Shown one piece after another: positions 1 through 11,690 of a stretch of DNA of 64,000 bases. The position numbers and the translations under genes were made by a program. The stretch covers positions 10,570,146 through 10,634,145 of the forward strand of contig CM038921.1 of the NCBI GenBank assembly GCA_021904315.1. Reading direction: 5' to 3'. This stretch comes from Sphagnum magellanicum (taxonomy: Eukaryota > Streptophyta > Sphagnopsida > Sphagnales > Sphagnaceae). Numbering within the stretch: position 1 is the stretch's first letter; each line of letters begins with the position of its first letter. Below the pieces are notes generated by a model. It did not search any database, was not told the origin of the DNA, and was given only the letters and a program-made list of their open reading frames with translations.

Positions 1-996
1 CTGACACCACAAAAAAACAATTGCTTGAATTTTTTAAAAATCTCAGCTTCCTACCTTGAGAATCAACCAAACTTTTCCTTCCCATGCCACCCAAGAAACA
101 AACCTTTGGGTTAGTCCCCATCCCAAATAAAATTCACTTCTCCCAATCCCTTAAAAAAAAACTCCTTTGGAAAAGGAAAAAAAGAATTCCTATCCTTTTT
201 AAAAAAACTCCACTTACAACTTGCAATTCTTTCAATCTAATTGAATTATTCACTCATTATACCTATTAAAATCCCATAATAAAAAACAAACATGTGAAAA
301 AAATAAAAAATAAAAACCTCAACTTTTTTGTTCTCCTTAAATTTTCACTTATAAACCTCATTGCACCCTAACCCAACTTTATAAACTAGTTGTGTTTACC
401 CCATGCATGCTTGGTAAAACCTAAAATCATACATGCATGTCTACTATCTTAGGGCAATACTAAAATTTTATGACATAAAAAACAACAATAATACAATTTT
501 TTTAATCAATTAAAAATTAATTTCATTATGATTTTGATTATTAAATCTTCATCAAAGCCTTTGTTGAAGTTTTTAAAATAACATCAAATTGATTAAAAAC
601 ATTTATATTTCAAAAAAAAAATTATATTCATTCTATATTTATTTAAAAATTGATGTGTTTTATTTTAATCAATTCTTGCATAATCTTTCAAATCTCATTT
701 TAATAATATCCAAAAGAATTGAAGCTAATTATTTGTATGTTTATCAAACAAATTTCATTTAAAAAATTAATCATAATACAAAAAGGCAAGTGACAACCCA
801 AATTTCCGTATCATAAAAACATGCCTTTTATTGTGTCCACAAGCCCATTTTGCAACATTTAGAAATGAATTATATGATAACAAAAAGGAATAAATGTGAC
901 TCATTTCTCCAAAAGTTGGTTGGAGCTCATGAGTATCTTGTATACCTATTTGAAAGGCACCTTATATTCATGAATATCCATCCCCTCTTGACAAGG
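1..996. other. AT-rich non-coding DNA
   Basis: No recognisable gene. The stretch is rich in A and T runs and its short reading frames resemble nothing known. I see no terminal repeats or coding periodicity. Confidence 0.6.
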
Positions 997-1126
997 TGCC
1001 TACTATTTAGGAGTGAGAGGGACCTTGTGCCTATTACAATTTTTAGGAGCAAAAGTAAAGACAACTTGTCTCAAATTTGCTCATAAATTGTAATGTGATA
1101 GGCATAAGGTCCCTCAATAGTAGGCA
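997..1126. repeat. Long imperfect inverted repeat (stem-loop)
   Basis: Two arms of about 50 to 57 bases (997-1053 and 1076-1126) are near reverse complements, separated by a loop of about 20 bases. Shared blocks are TGCCTACTATT, GAGGGACCTT, TGCCTAT, ATTACAATTT and GAGCAAA, broken by small bulges. A transcript would fold into a hairpin of about 130 nt. It may be a foldback MITE or a MIRNA-like precursor. The sequence alone does not decide, and no target is proposed. Confidence 0.7.
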
Positions 1127-1789
1127 TAAGTATAAGGATTTAGGAGGAGTAAGACCCCCTACCAGCTTTCTCGCCTTGATGTACATGAGGTACCCATGTT
1201 ATCTTTTTAAACGCTTTAACTGTAATACTCGACAGGTACCAGAAGGATATCTGTCGAGTAAAGAAAAATTCCAAATAACAAAGATTTGCAAAGGGAAAAT
1301 ATTGAATCTTCAAGAATATTTTAATTTTCAAAAAATGAATTACTGTAGTACCTGGGCCAGTTCAATACTACTAATTATATTATTTTCAGAAATGTTGAAA
1401 ATTTTCAAAGAAAATAAAATTCAGAAATATTTTTTTCTGAAGAAAAATAAAAATTTTGATGGAATATTTGAGAATACACCATTTGTTGAAATATATGTAT
1501 ATATATAATCAATTGACAAACATATGTTGAAGTTGCCAAGCTACTCTAGTGTTACTATTGGACAGAACATGTGTCCAAGCTTCCAAGGTTAGTAATGCAA
1601 TAATTTATGAAAGAAAAACCATGTATAAAGAAAAAAGAACAGTCCATGATGGGAACCCATTCACAAGAAGTAAAAGGCAAATAAAAGCACGAGAACACAT
1701 GTCACTAAAGAACATAACAAATAAGGACACCACTAATACACCAATCTTACATGTTAAATTTACAAGTCCGTCTGTCCAGACAGTTTTCA
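1127..1789. other. Non-coding spacer
   Basis: AT-rich sequence with no recognisable gene. A 143-codon reading frame (1077-1508) has no family resemblance and overlaps the inverted repeat. I treat it as chance. Confidence 0.5.
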
Positions 1790-1960
1790 GGCATTGTTTG
1801 AACTTTTTTTTTTTTTTGGGTTTTGTTTTTTGTGTCAGTTAAATTGTTCGGACCTTTGTTTTTTTTTTTTTTTGATGGGTTTTGTTTTTTTGTGTCAGTT
1901 AAACTGCCTGGACCTTTGTTTTTTTTTGTTTTTTTTTTTTTCGATGGGTTTTATTTTCTG
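1790..1960 (+). repeat. T-rich tandem repeat, about three units
   Basis: About three degenerate units each hold a long T run, then GATGGGTTTTGTTTTT, then GTGTCAGTTAAA and GGACCTTTG. The array abuts a Helitron 3' end and may be internal to that element. The 73-codon frame through it is a poly-Phe artefact. Confidence 0.6.
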
Positions 1961-1975
1961 TGACAATTATTATTT

Positions 1976-2007
1976 GATGGGTGCATTATGCATCAGGTTC
2001 ACACTAG
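1976..2007 (+). mobile_element. Helitron 3' terminus (element start not resolved)
   Basis: The segment has the layout of a Helitron right end: a short hairpin (GGTGCAT at 1980-1986 pairing with ATGCATC at 1988-1994, one-base loop), then AGGTTCACA, ending in CTAG at 2004-2007 before a T. This closely resembles the end of the better-resolved Helitron at 34227. The 5' end, expected to begin TC after an A, could not be fixed. It lies 560 bases upstream of the transporter gene. Confidence 0.65.
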
Positions 2008-2167
2008 TAAAATAGAAGACAATAATAAACTAATAGAGGAACCCCAAGGTTGCTTGCTCTTGGCTAGATGTTACAACAAAACCTCAACAACAACATAGCT
2101 AGCTATTCCCTCAATTTCTCCTTTAAAAAGGTGCCCTTTCCCCTTCCAACAAGAGCAGGTTTCTTAT

Positions 2168-2500
2168 TGTTGGCCTTGCCTTGGTAGGCAACTTGGATAT
2201 TGTGTGTTTAGATTCATTATAGAGCATAGTAGCTTAAGGGATTTTTGGCCCCTAGGTTAGTAGCTCTATTTTGATGTGAGGTTTTTGGAAAGATGATATA
2301 TTTTGGCTTGTGTTGAAACTTGAGATTAGTGTTAGAGTTATGATATGTTGAAGGATTTTGGTTTCTTTTAGAGGATCTTTTTTGGAAGATTATGTTTTTG
2401 CAAAGGTGAAATATTTGAGTTTCCATAATTCTTCTTCTTTTGCCTTAAGATACTTTGCAGTGTAAATGGCAAGGTCACAGTGTGACACACACCCCTTGTT
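2168..2500 (+). repeat. Dispersed repeat R1, copy 1
   Basis: This block recurs at 33230-34275 (split by a Helitron) and in part at 39930-40105. It begins TGTTGGCCTTGCC and ends with AAATGGCAAGG, CAGTGTGAC and CCTTGTT. The TG start, the length of about 330 bp and the copy number would suit a solo LTR, but I found no clear target duplication or CA end, so the class is open. The copy stops 70 bases before the transporter start codon and probably supplies part of its promoter or leader. Confidence 0.65.
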
Positions 2501-2570
2501 TGTTTTGTTTCAATTTTGTGATTTTACTTGAGAGCTTGAGAAAGCATCGAGATCTGTTAGAAGGAAAGCT

Positions 2571-5500
2571 ATGGGAGGAGTCTGGACGATGTTGGCAACA
2601 AAAGTGTTGAGGAGCAGGTGGTTTGTAGTAGTGGCAGGAATCTGGATTCAAAGCACCTATGGAACAGCCTACTGTTTCGGTGTCTACTCACAGAGCTTGA
2701 AACTGGCAATGGATTACAACCAGGAAACTTTGAATACGCTAGCGGTGTTCAAAACCTTGGGAGGCGCTGTGGGAATTGTGTCCGGGTTGCTCTACGATTT
2801 GTTTCCATGGCCGTGGATGGTGCTCGCCATTGGTGCAATGCAAAATGTGTTCGGGTACTTCATGATGTGGCTTGCTATCACTGCTCGGATTGCTCGCCCT
2901 CCTCTATGGCAAATGTGTGTCTTTCTTTATGTGGGAACCAACAGTTCGACTTTCGCTGCCACGGCTGTTGTCGTTACTTGTCTGAAAATCTTCCCCAGCA
3001 ACAGGGGTATTGTCATCGGCTTCTTGAAGGTAAATTTGCATCTTTCTTTCTTTCTCTTTCTTTCTTTGTTTGCTTTTCTTCTTCGCCTGCCGCATGCATT
3101 GTTGTTATTGTCTTTGGCCAAAATCTGATGGGATGATTACTAGACCACTACAAGATGATTACATATTTGCATATTGTACCAAGGAGGCGATTGTTAAACA
3201 AGAAGAGCATGATAATTGCTTTCCAAATTTTCAAATTATAGTTCGCACGGGAACAAAGGTTCTTTACTAACATTTGACAAGATGCAATCAATAACATCGG
3301 ATGTTCAATATTCATACGGCTAACATCTAATAAATTGCAAGTGCGTTGTGTTTGTTTGCACAAATGCTAATATAAAGATGCACTCAATTCATAGAGGTCT
3401 AAACAATAGGGGATATGTGAGCATACAGAGTTAAGGCAGCATAAAGATCAATAGTTTAGGTAATAGATGAAACCACAAAGTTTACCTCACACATGTGTCA
3501 TGATCCATGGCTTTTTGTGTGAGAAAAACCACATTCTCTTGTAGTATACAGCCACATCCCCATGCAGAGTGCATACTTCCTTCATCTTCTTCACTTCATC
3601 AGCTATATGTATGAGCAGAACTCCTACTTGACAGAAATTCATTCAGGAGACAGTGAGGCAGCCAGTCAGGCAACAAGCTCTCTCAGTTGTGACCACCATA
3701 CTCTAGGGCATAACTCCTTACACAATCTCATTGTGGAAATCTCTCCATGGAATGTCATGCAGGGGTTTGTGGCACTAGGTGCTGCTATAATGACACAGCT
3801 GTTCTATGTTCTGTACCCTGGTGATCCACAGTCTTTTCTCCTCATGGTCTCATGGCTGCCGGCTTTGGTGTCCCTGCTGTTTATGGGAGTCATAAGGCCC
3901 ATACCTCCTGCTGCTGCCGTTAGAGTGCAAGGAGATCATGAGGAGGAGGAAGATTCCAACTTCAATCTGTTGTTAGTGATTTCATTTCTCTTGGGAGGTT
4001 TTCTCATGGGGGTTATCATACTGCAGAATGTGGTGCAGTTAGGGCATTTGACAATGCTGGTAATAGCATGTCTTATCATTTTTGTTCTTGTTTTCCTCCC
4101 TTTCGGAGTTGTTGTCCGTTCTGAGCTTGCATCCTATTATAAGCAGCCAACAACACTTCAGGAGCCTCTGTTTACTGATGAGCACAGAAACTTGATTTCT
4201 TCTTCCGGTTCACAGTTTCATAGCCAGGAGCAATCTGGGTTTGTGGCAGCAGACTTGACTGAAGAAGGGTATGATCATCTTGAAGATAGTGACAAAACTC
4301 AAATTCAATCCAACAACAGGCACAACAATAACTCAATTCCTTCTACAGGACAGCCAAAACAGCCTTCTCCATTAGAAGCTGGCTTAACAAGTAAGCTTTT
4401 CCATCCTCTTATAAGCATATCCTCCCACAAAGAAAAAAAAAGCAACTCGAGGGACACCATCAACAGTGTCTTGAAAACCTACAAATTAAGTGATTGTCAT
4501 GAAAATGAGGATTCTTGACATGTGGTTAATGTACTTCTTAAGATCCTAGTGGAACTCTTATTGTAAATAGGTGTAAGCCCTTTTGAGGTGGAAAGTCTCA
4601 GATTTATGAAGATACAGACATGCAGATTCATTCCTGGTAGTCAACTCTTGTTGTGCAGGTCACGTTTTTTTTCAGAAATTGGCATTTGTGGAACACATGA
4701 TAGAGAGATGAGGTACATGATGACCCTTTATGGTTAGGTTATCACTTTGATCCATAATTGGTAACAACAGGGCAATCAAGCCTTAGGGTGTACATTCTCT
4801 GCTATTGCAAAAACTGTGCAGTGATGAAGTTTTGAACATTGGTGCAACAGCTAGAGCAACTCCAGTGGTGCTCAGTATGTGACCCTGCAAAAATATTTTT
4901 CACATCCGAGTTTAGTTATTTACTTTTTTCCAACCACACCGATAAAACTAAAACTGGGACCACAAATAGGTGGGAGACTACAAATAGCAACCCATCGAAA
5001 CCAATCAAATTTATCTAGCCAGTCAGCAGCAGATGTTAGGCTTTGCTGTGCCTTTTACCAATGTCAGCAAACTTTGCAAAAATGCTGGGCCAAAACCATT
5101 TTGCTGAGCCAAACTGACATGTTTTGACTTTTCTTCATCCAATTTTAATTTGCAGGGTCACATACTGAGCACAAGTGGAATTGCTCTTAGCCCTTAACTC
5201 CATTTTGCAGCATAACTTCAGCAGTTGTGCATCATCCTTTCTGAGAAATTCATGTAGTTCGAAAGGCAAGGATACTCAAAGACTCAATGGAAGTTTGACA
5301 GGATGGTCTATGTATTGTTGAATTTATGGTCCTCATCTCATTGGCTTCACAAACTGTATCATAGAATTCAACAGATGGTGATGATGAGCCTGACAACAGT
5401 TTGTTGATGTTGTTGTGCTTTTTGGCAGGCAAAAACTATGCCAAGAAAAAACCAGACAGAGGAGAAGAACATACAGTGATGGAAGCTATTTGCTCACTTG

Positions 5501-6349
5501 ACTTCTGGTTGCTGTTTATGGTCATGGTGTGTTCCCTGGGGTCAGGAACAACAGCCATGGATAACATGGGCCAAATTGGGTTGTCTTTGGGTTACACACA
5601 AGTCCAAATCAACACTCTTGTCGCACTACTGAACATCTGGAACTGTTTTGGTCGGTTTGGAGGAGGATTTATTTCAGAGCTGCTCCTCCATTCCAAAGAC
5701 ATACCGAGACCATTTTCCTTGGCACTATCTCTGGTGAGCGAGTCTTTTGACACGTTTGTTTGTGTATGTATCCATGTATGTTTCTTTACCTATCAGTTCC
5801 AAAAGATGGAACCACCAAGCTTTGAGATGATAAACCCACCCTGAAGGCACTGACATCAAGCTATGTGTGCAGGCAGTACTGTGTGGTGGGCATATTGTGA
5901 TGGCTTTTGCTTTTCCAGGATCAATTTATGTAGGGTCCATCATTGTGGGTCTATGCTATGGAGCACAGTGGTCGCTCATGCTAGCAATAACCTCTGAATT
6001 TTTTGGTCTTAACCACTTTGGAACACTGTTCAACAGCTTAGGATTGGCAAGTCCAGTTGGTACATACATCTTATCAGTTAGAGTTGCAGGATACCTTTAT
6101 GATATTGAAGCAAAGAAGGAGCATGGTTTGCATACAACGGAGAGCTGGGGAGTCCTAATGCATGTCCAAGACTCAGGGCCTCTGCTCTGTCATGGAGCTC
6201 ACTGCTTCCGCCTAACTTTCATCATTCTTGCATTTGTGTGTCTTTTTGGGTGTTTTATCAGTTGGGTCCTATTGCTCCGAACACGATATTTCTACCATCA
6301 ACTACATCAAAGGTTGCAAGGTGTGAATCATGCCGACTCTCACCCTTGA
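2571..6349 (+). CDS. Nodulin-like / NFD4-type major facilitator transporter
   Basis: Four exons: 2571-3029, 3763-4390, 5429-5733 and 5873-6349, giving 622 residues plus stop, near the family's usual 550-600. The N-terminal half (RWFVVVAGIWIQSTYGTAY, then VFKTLGGAVGIVSGLLYD) is the nodulin-like domain of plant MFS proteins. A hydrophilic loop at about residues 273-375 contains the QEPL motif typical of the family and separates it from the second half (SLDFWLLF, MDNMGQIGLSLGY, NIWNCFGRFGGGF, SLGLASPVGTYI, then CFRLTF). About twelve membrane helices are expected. Junctions are phase 0, 1 and 0, with strong donors GTAAAT, GTAAGC and GTGAGC. Family members sit in plasma or organelle membranes. Substrates are mostly unknown, so none is assigned. 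Intron 2 carries a Harbinger-like MITE. Confidence 0.93.
4854..5186 (+). mobile_element. PIF/Harbinger-like MITE, copy A (complete)
   Basis: Terminal inverted repeats of about 40 bp: the left end GAGCAACTCCAGTGGTGCTC, continuing to GACCCTGCAAA, matches the reverse complement of the right end. The flanks CTA (4851-4853) and TTA (5187-5189) fit the three-base TWA target duplication of PIF/Harbinger elements, with one mismatch. There is no coding capacity. It lies in intron 2 of the transporter gene. Confidence 0.85.
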
Positions 6350-8357
6350 CTTTCATGTATATACGTTTTCTTGGATCTCAAGCTGGCTCTAGAGGATTCA
6401 ATTTTGCACTCTTAATTTGCCAGAAAAACTTATGGATTAGAATTGAATACTTGTCCAACTATTGTGAAGAATATATGTGGAAAATTCTCTATAGAATGAC
6501 AAATAATTATATTTGTTGTGTTTTTGTGAGGACGTTACACATATTCCACACCACATGTGTCTTAAAAGTGTTAATATAAAGACTAACATGATGGGTATGG
6601 TCCTACTTTGTGAGTGACTCTTACGAGGTGACAACTGCACATTCAAAGTGTTAAAGTGGAGGTTTCTTTGCAGTTTCAGATATGTAATTTTGATATGGGT
6701 CTTATATTTTTCAGATCCAGAAAATTCATTAATTTTTTTTTGTCATGTGCCAATGTTACAGATATTTTAAAATCTTTTATGTCCAGCAGCTTGTACTTTC
6801 TAACAAGTAGTTTGCACAAGGCGTCATTACACTTCATGGATCCATTGAGGGTGATTGCATTTGATGAATGGGAACCATAGTTTTTCCCTACCTAATTGTT
6901 ACAACCACTAGTGTTATAATCCTCCCTCCTCATTCTCTTAACAAGAACTATGAATGAATTGTATTTGTTGTGCCCAACACAAATTTTGAATTAAAAAAAA
7001 GTGGCAATTGTTTTTTGTTGAAAATCCATATTTTACACTGAAAAAACACAAATTTCAAGTTCTTGCAGACTGTTTCCTAAAATAGTAAAAATCTGCCCCC
7101 AAAAAAATCACCATCCATGGTAGGTTATTGTTTGCATATGGTCAGTGTGGAAACCTCTGGAGGTGAGGTGGTACGAAACTTTGGGTTGGTGGGATGAGTT
7201 GCCCATTGCAAAGTTTTCATTGGGCTCCATGTATTGGGCATTTTGGAACTTGAAACTTAGTGTTATTTGGGTGGTGAGCAACAAAGGAAAAACATTTCAC
7301 AAAATGATGAGGGAGATAAAATGGTAGAATCCATTTTACCAAAACCATATTCGATGGAACATATCTCATTAATCTTCATGTTTTGATCCTCTTATTATTC
7401 AAGCAATGGAGGTTTTGGTGAAATGATGCTTTGAACATGGTGTTAATTTTTTGTGTTTTAAACAACCTTTTGAGCATTGACCAAGACGAAGGTAGAGTAC
7501 AGAACATTCTTATTGCTTCCTTTTGCAAAATTGAGGACACATAATTTTCCACCAAAAGTATAGGATAAAAAAAATGTTGTCAATGATTGGATACGCACTC
7601 TACAAGTGAATTGACTTGAAGCAAGAAGCTCTGGGGGGTTTCAGCCATTTTTTGTATTTTGCCTTCCGTTGCAATTTCATTAAATTTCAACACTTCAAAA
7701 CACATAATTTTTAGAAAATTTGACCTTTTTAAAAATAATTTAATTAACTCCCAAGTTGTAAAGGTACCATGACAGTTAGTCTTGCATAGTTAAGGTCTAT
7801 GAAGTCGCTTCCTAACAGAACCTCGAGCATAGACAAATGTTTCCAATCACAACAAATTTGACTTCCATCAAAGAGTAATTTGCCCTATAAATACACTAAT
7901 TCCCTAATTCCCTGATAGCAGGGCCTTACCCTATACATACAATAGCCATAGTAAAAATCTGACCGTCCAATATTAGATCCAATGATCCATCAGTCGTATA
8001 CACATGTGACGATATGGAGACCAGCATGGAGGAGTTGCTTGAGTCAGCCGGCTCTCCCCAACCAATTTGGACCCTATGCATAAAAGAAGCCAAATGGTAA
8101 TGCTCGTGTTTAAAACACTTTAGAGCAGCCCATATGTGCAATGCTCAAATAGATGGGAATTGACTTGAATAGATTCCTCTGAAGCAATCAGTGCTTTCTT
8201 GCCCACTTCATGTTTCATGGATTCCTCGCTTGGCTCAGAGACAAAAGTGGAGGGCAATCAATGCCTTTGGAAGAAGCCATTACCAGAAGAAGGGGCAGCA
8301 CAAGGCAGGAGCTGAGTGCGGTCCCTCTATTCGTAATGCCCTCCTCAGAGGAGGGTC
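6350..8357. other. Intergenic DNA downstream of the transporter gene
   Basis: Holds the transporter 3' region, then ordinary AT-rich DNA. Reading frames near 6656, 7145 and 8210 are short, lack family resemblance and are not supported as genes. Confidence 0.5.
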
Positions 8358-8360
8358 TTA

Positions 8361-8640
8361 GAGCATCTCCAGTGGTGCTTAGTATGTGGCCCTCCAATTG
8401 TAGTATTCAAATCCCAATTTAGTTAGTTAGTTACTTACTTTTTTGCAACCCTACCCAGCAAAACTAAAACTAGTGCAGCAAACAAATAGGTGGGGAACTA
8501 CTAATAGCAAACCACCATCATTATGATGGGCCAATGAGAAACACTGAGCAGCAGTCAGATCACATTTATTACACTCTTTTTCCAGGTGCACAGAGTTGCA
8601 GTGCCCATTTACCAGCCACCGCAAAATCTTGAATTATGTA
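8361..8640 (+). mobile_element. PIF/Harbinger-like MITE, copy B (right end lost)
   Basis: Starts GAGCATCTCCAGTGGTGCTT directly after TTA (8358-8360). It follows the family interior (GTTAGTTACTTAC, AACTAAAACTAG, AAATAGGTGGGG, then AACACTGAGCAG). It shares its second half with copy E at 35668, forming a subfamily distinct from copies A and D. The right terminal repeat is not recognisable. Confidence 0.7.
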
Positions 8641-10347
8641 GGATTCCATTTTAGAATCCTTTCTCCCGTAACACCAAATTTCTTTTGGCAGGTCTTTAGG
8701 GGAAGAAGTCACCAAACCATTTAAAATATTTTAAAATATTACAAATATCCCGTGCTTAGACTAAGTCAGGGTCTCTGAGTTCAAATCTAACATTTTTCAG
8801 GCTTAATTAATTTGGCCACTACCTAATTTGAGTCCTTGCTCAAAAAAGTTGAAGGTAGCAAGAGGGTGGCTGATTCACCCTGGCCGGGCTCTGAAAACTG
8901 CCACTAACTTTCAACTATTGAGAATCCTTGTGCAAATCATGTTTTTCTTGTGCAAATCATGCCTTTCTTTAGCACAAATATTTGCACAAACAGGTTTCAA
9001 TGGAGGCCTATTCCCCAAACTATTACCTAGTATAAACTCCGGTATTAACTGGTATAGTTCAATTACCTATTTGTTTTTAAATAGAACCTTTAACCCTTAA
9101 AGGTTCCAGTGGACCTATGGTAAAGACTGATACCCCTATGGTATATAAGGGACTGATGTCATACCATCTTTTTCACACTTACGATGTCCCATTTGTATTT
9201 AAATAAAATTTCAATGGTGAGGATTTTCATTATCTGAACTAAATCCTAAATTTTAGAATTCAGCTCGAAGTCCTCTACAGCTCTACCAAGTTGGATTTTA
9301 AAACTTCCAACAAAATTCATGTCTTTTAAGAGAACATTTTGTGAGGGTTGGTCCGACTTTTGTATTGGGATTGTTTTTGGACAAATGTCAATTAAAGGTT
9401 AATTTGGTTTCAAATTGAAGCAAACCTTTTGTTTTTGGTTGCATCAATTTTTTGAATTTGCTAGAAATTTTTTTGATGTGGTTTTGAAGAGGGGGTTTTT
9501 CAAATTCCCAAATTTCTCCAGTATTATACAAACATGGTCTGGTTCAGAATTGGGTCTAGTTCCACCTTAACTATGGTAAGCCCTACAGTCAAAAATTTTG
9601 TATTTACCAATATTATACAAATAGTTAAAATTAAAATTAAAATTGATCTTGTGATATTGGAATTTTACATCCTAACTCTTACATTTTTCAAAAAATATTT
9701 TCAAAAAATCATAACCTCAGTACATAAGGATTCTAATAATAATAATTCTGTTCACATTCCAATTCTAGCAAGCGAGTGGTTGCCGGGGTCTGGTTGGAGC
9801 AGGAGGTTGATAACATGGTCGGGTTAAGGTTCCGGTTAACTAAACCTTAACTAGAACCTACAGATAAAGTAACCTCAAACCAAACCAATCTCAGAACCAG
9901 TTTACATTCTGGAATTGGTCAACACTAAAATTTACCAATGTGGGCAGGTTTCACAGGTTGAAGTGTTAAATTCAAGGTTCAGGTTCTTGTGACCCAGCTG
10001 CCCTATTACTTTAACATTCCTTAGGTCGAATTGGCACAAGGATCGGAGAGTGTGGAACTAGTCTTTTTGTTAGTTTTGAAATCAAAACTTTGAAAATCAA
10101 CTATTAAAATAAATTTAGATTTGTAAAGTAGGTATATCGATTTTTTTTTGAAAAGCCAATCGATAGATCGAATTTTATAGGTAGATGATTGATTTTAAGT
10201 TGTCGTACAAATTCAAGTACTTGTCTGTGATCTCCAACTCACCCATTATTTGTTCTATGCCCCACTCAAATAGTACTCAAATAGTTGGTGTTTTCATGTA
10301 AACAATTTTTAAGGCATTAGAGTTATCTGTAAAGTAAAAAAAACACA
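8641..10347. other. Non-coding intergenic DNA
   Basis: No gene recognised. The stretch at 9330-10000 is rich in short runs with GGTT and AACC, and no frame is convincing on either strand. Confidence 0.5.
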
Positions 10348-10555
10348 ACACCACAACCCTGAGTTTGGTCATTCATAGGGTGAGACTTTAAATAAAACCT
10401 GCAGAAAAGTATATTAGCATTCAAGGGGGGATGAAACTCGAAAAACCATCAATTTTGGTCGTTAACTGAGTTTCATCCTGTCTTTCCTTTTTCCTGAGCG
10501 CCTCCATTGTTGCTACATATAATTTCACTGCTTCTAACTGCACAACTACTATAAT
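10348..10555 (+). repeat. Dispersed repeat R2, copy 1
   Basis: About 210 bp closely similar to 39720-39927. Shared blocks: CCCTGAGTTTGGTCAT, CATCAATTTTG, CTGTCTTTC, CTGAGCGCCTCCA and GCTACATATA. The middle has a partial palindrome around CCATCAATTTTGATGG, clearer in copy 2. No coding capacity. Class unknown. Confidence 0.75.
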
Positions 10556-11690
10556 TAGTCTCAAACCTCGAGCATTAAATGCTGAGTTTTAGCATTTCAT
10601 ACTGAGATTTAATAAAATGTCTTTACTTTGCGGATACCACTAAAAGAGGGGATAGGGGGTGAAATGGTTCCAATACTGAAACCATTTTCTACAGACTACA
10701 CCCAAACACAAGATTTCCACCTTCATTTCCAACTATAAACTGAAACCCAGACTTCTCTCGATGAAAAAAGACTGGAACTGAGAGTTAACTATAAGTTAAC
10801 CAACAATCAATAATTTGTTCCAATTTAGGTTACATGAAACTAGACCCGAACTGGCACTGATTTTTCACAACCAGAACTCAAAACCAACCCAGATTAAAAT
10901 TTCAAGAATTTCAAGAACAATACATCAATAGTAGACTCAACCCAAAGAAGGAAAAAAAAAAGCAAACAATCAACAAAAATCAGGTAAAAATTCTATGCAA
11001 AAGAGACTCATGACTACAAAATAATGACAATGAGAGAAAACAAAGAAGACCTAAGATGAAAGAGCTGTCATCTGCCAGAAAGAGCATGTATTCGTTCCAT
11101 AAGCTCACCATCAAAACTGAGCCAGCGAGCTACCCTAATAAGAGACATGTGTTTTTCAGGCACATGTAGCTAGCTGCACATGTTCAAACGTGAGTAAATA
11201 GTATTAAATCGAGAATCCTTTTGGCAAGAACAAAACAAAAACAAAAACACCTCTGGATGAATTCCAGTAGCAGACAGATAACCGAACTTGGCAAACTCAA
11301 TTCAAAGTGTGCGGCGTGCCTGCTTGGTTCCAGGCAGAGAGGTAGCTCTCCTCTCCCCTCTCCCACCCTTTTGGACTTATGTGTTCAGGAACCTTTTGAG
11401 ACTCATTCACCAACAACAACAACAACACCTTTGATCTCCAAAAAACAAAAATTTATAGATGAAACCTAATAAATAATTTAGGGTTTCACTCTGCAATGCC
11501 AGCTTTAATGTATATTGTAACTCATGTTAATTAGTTGCGGCACGGGCATGAACAATGTGTGTTATATTAGTTGACCCAGTCACCCAGTCTTGTGGAATGA
11601 ATGCATGCATAAATAAATAAAATAAATAAGGTACTCCATAGTTTGAATAGTTGCTAACAAACATTTTAACAGTATGAACAGGAATCAGGG
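10556..11690. other. Non-coding intergenic DNA
   Basis: Nothing recognisable as a gene. The short frames at 11184-11469 overlap on opposite strands and look like chance. Confidence 0.5.

Noticed and set aside
1794-2015. Phe/Leu-rich frame resembling a membrane peptide
   Set aside because: It is poly-T tandem repeat translated. No start context or conservation is visible.
2168-2500. R1 as a definite solo LTR
   Set aside because: It starts TG and has a suitable length, but no CA end, target duplication or internal element was found, so the class is left open.
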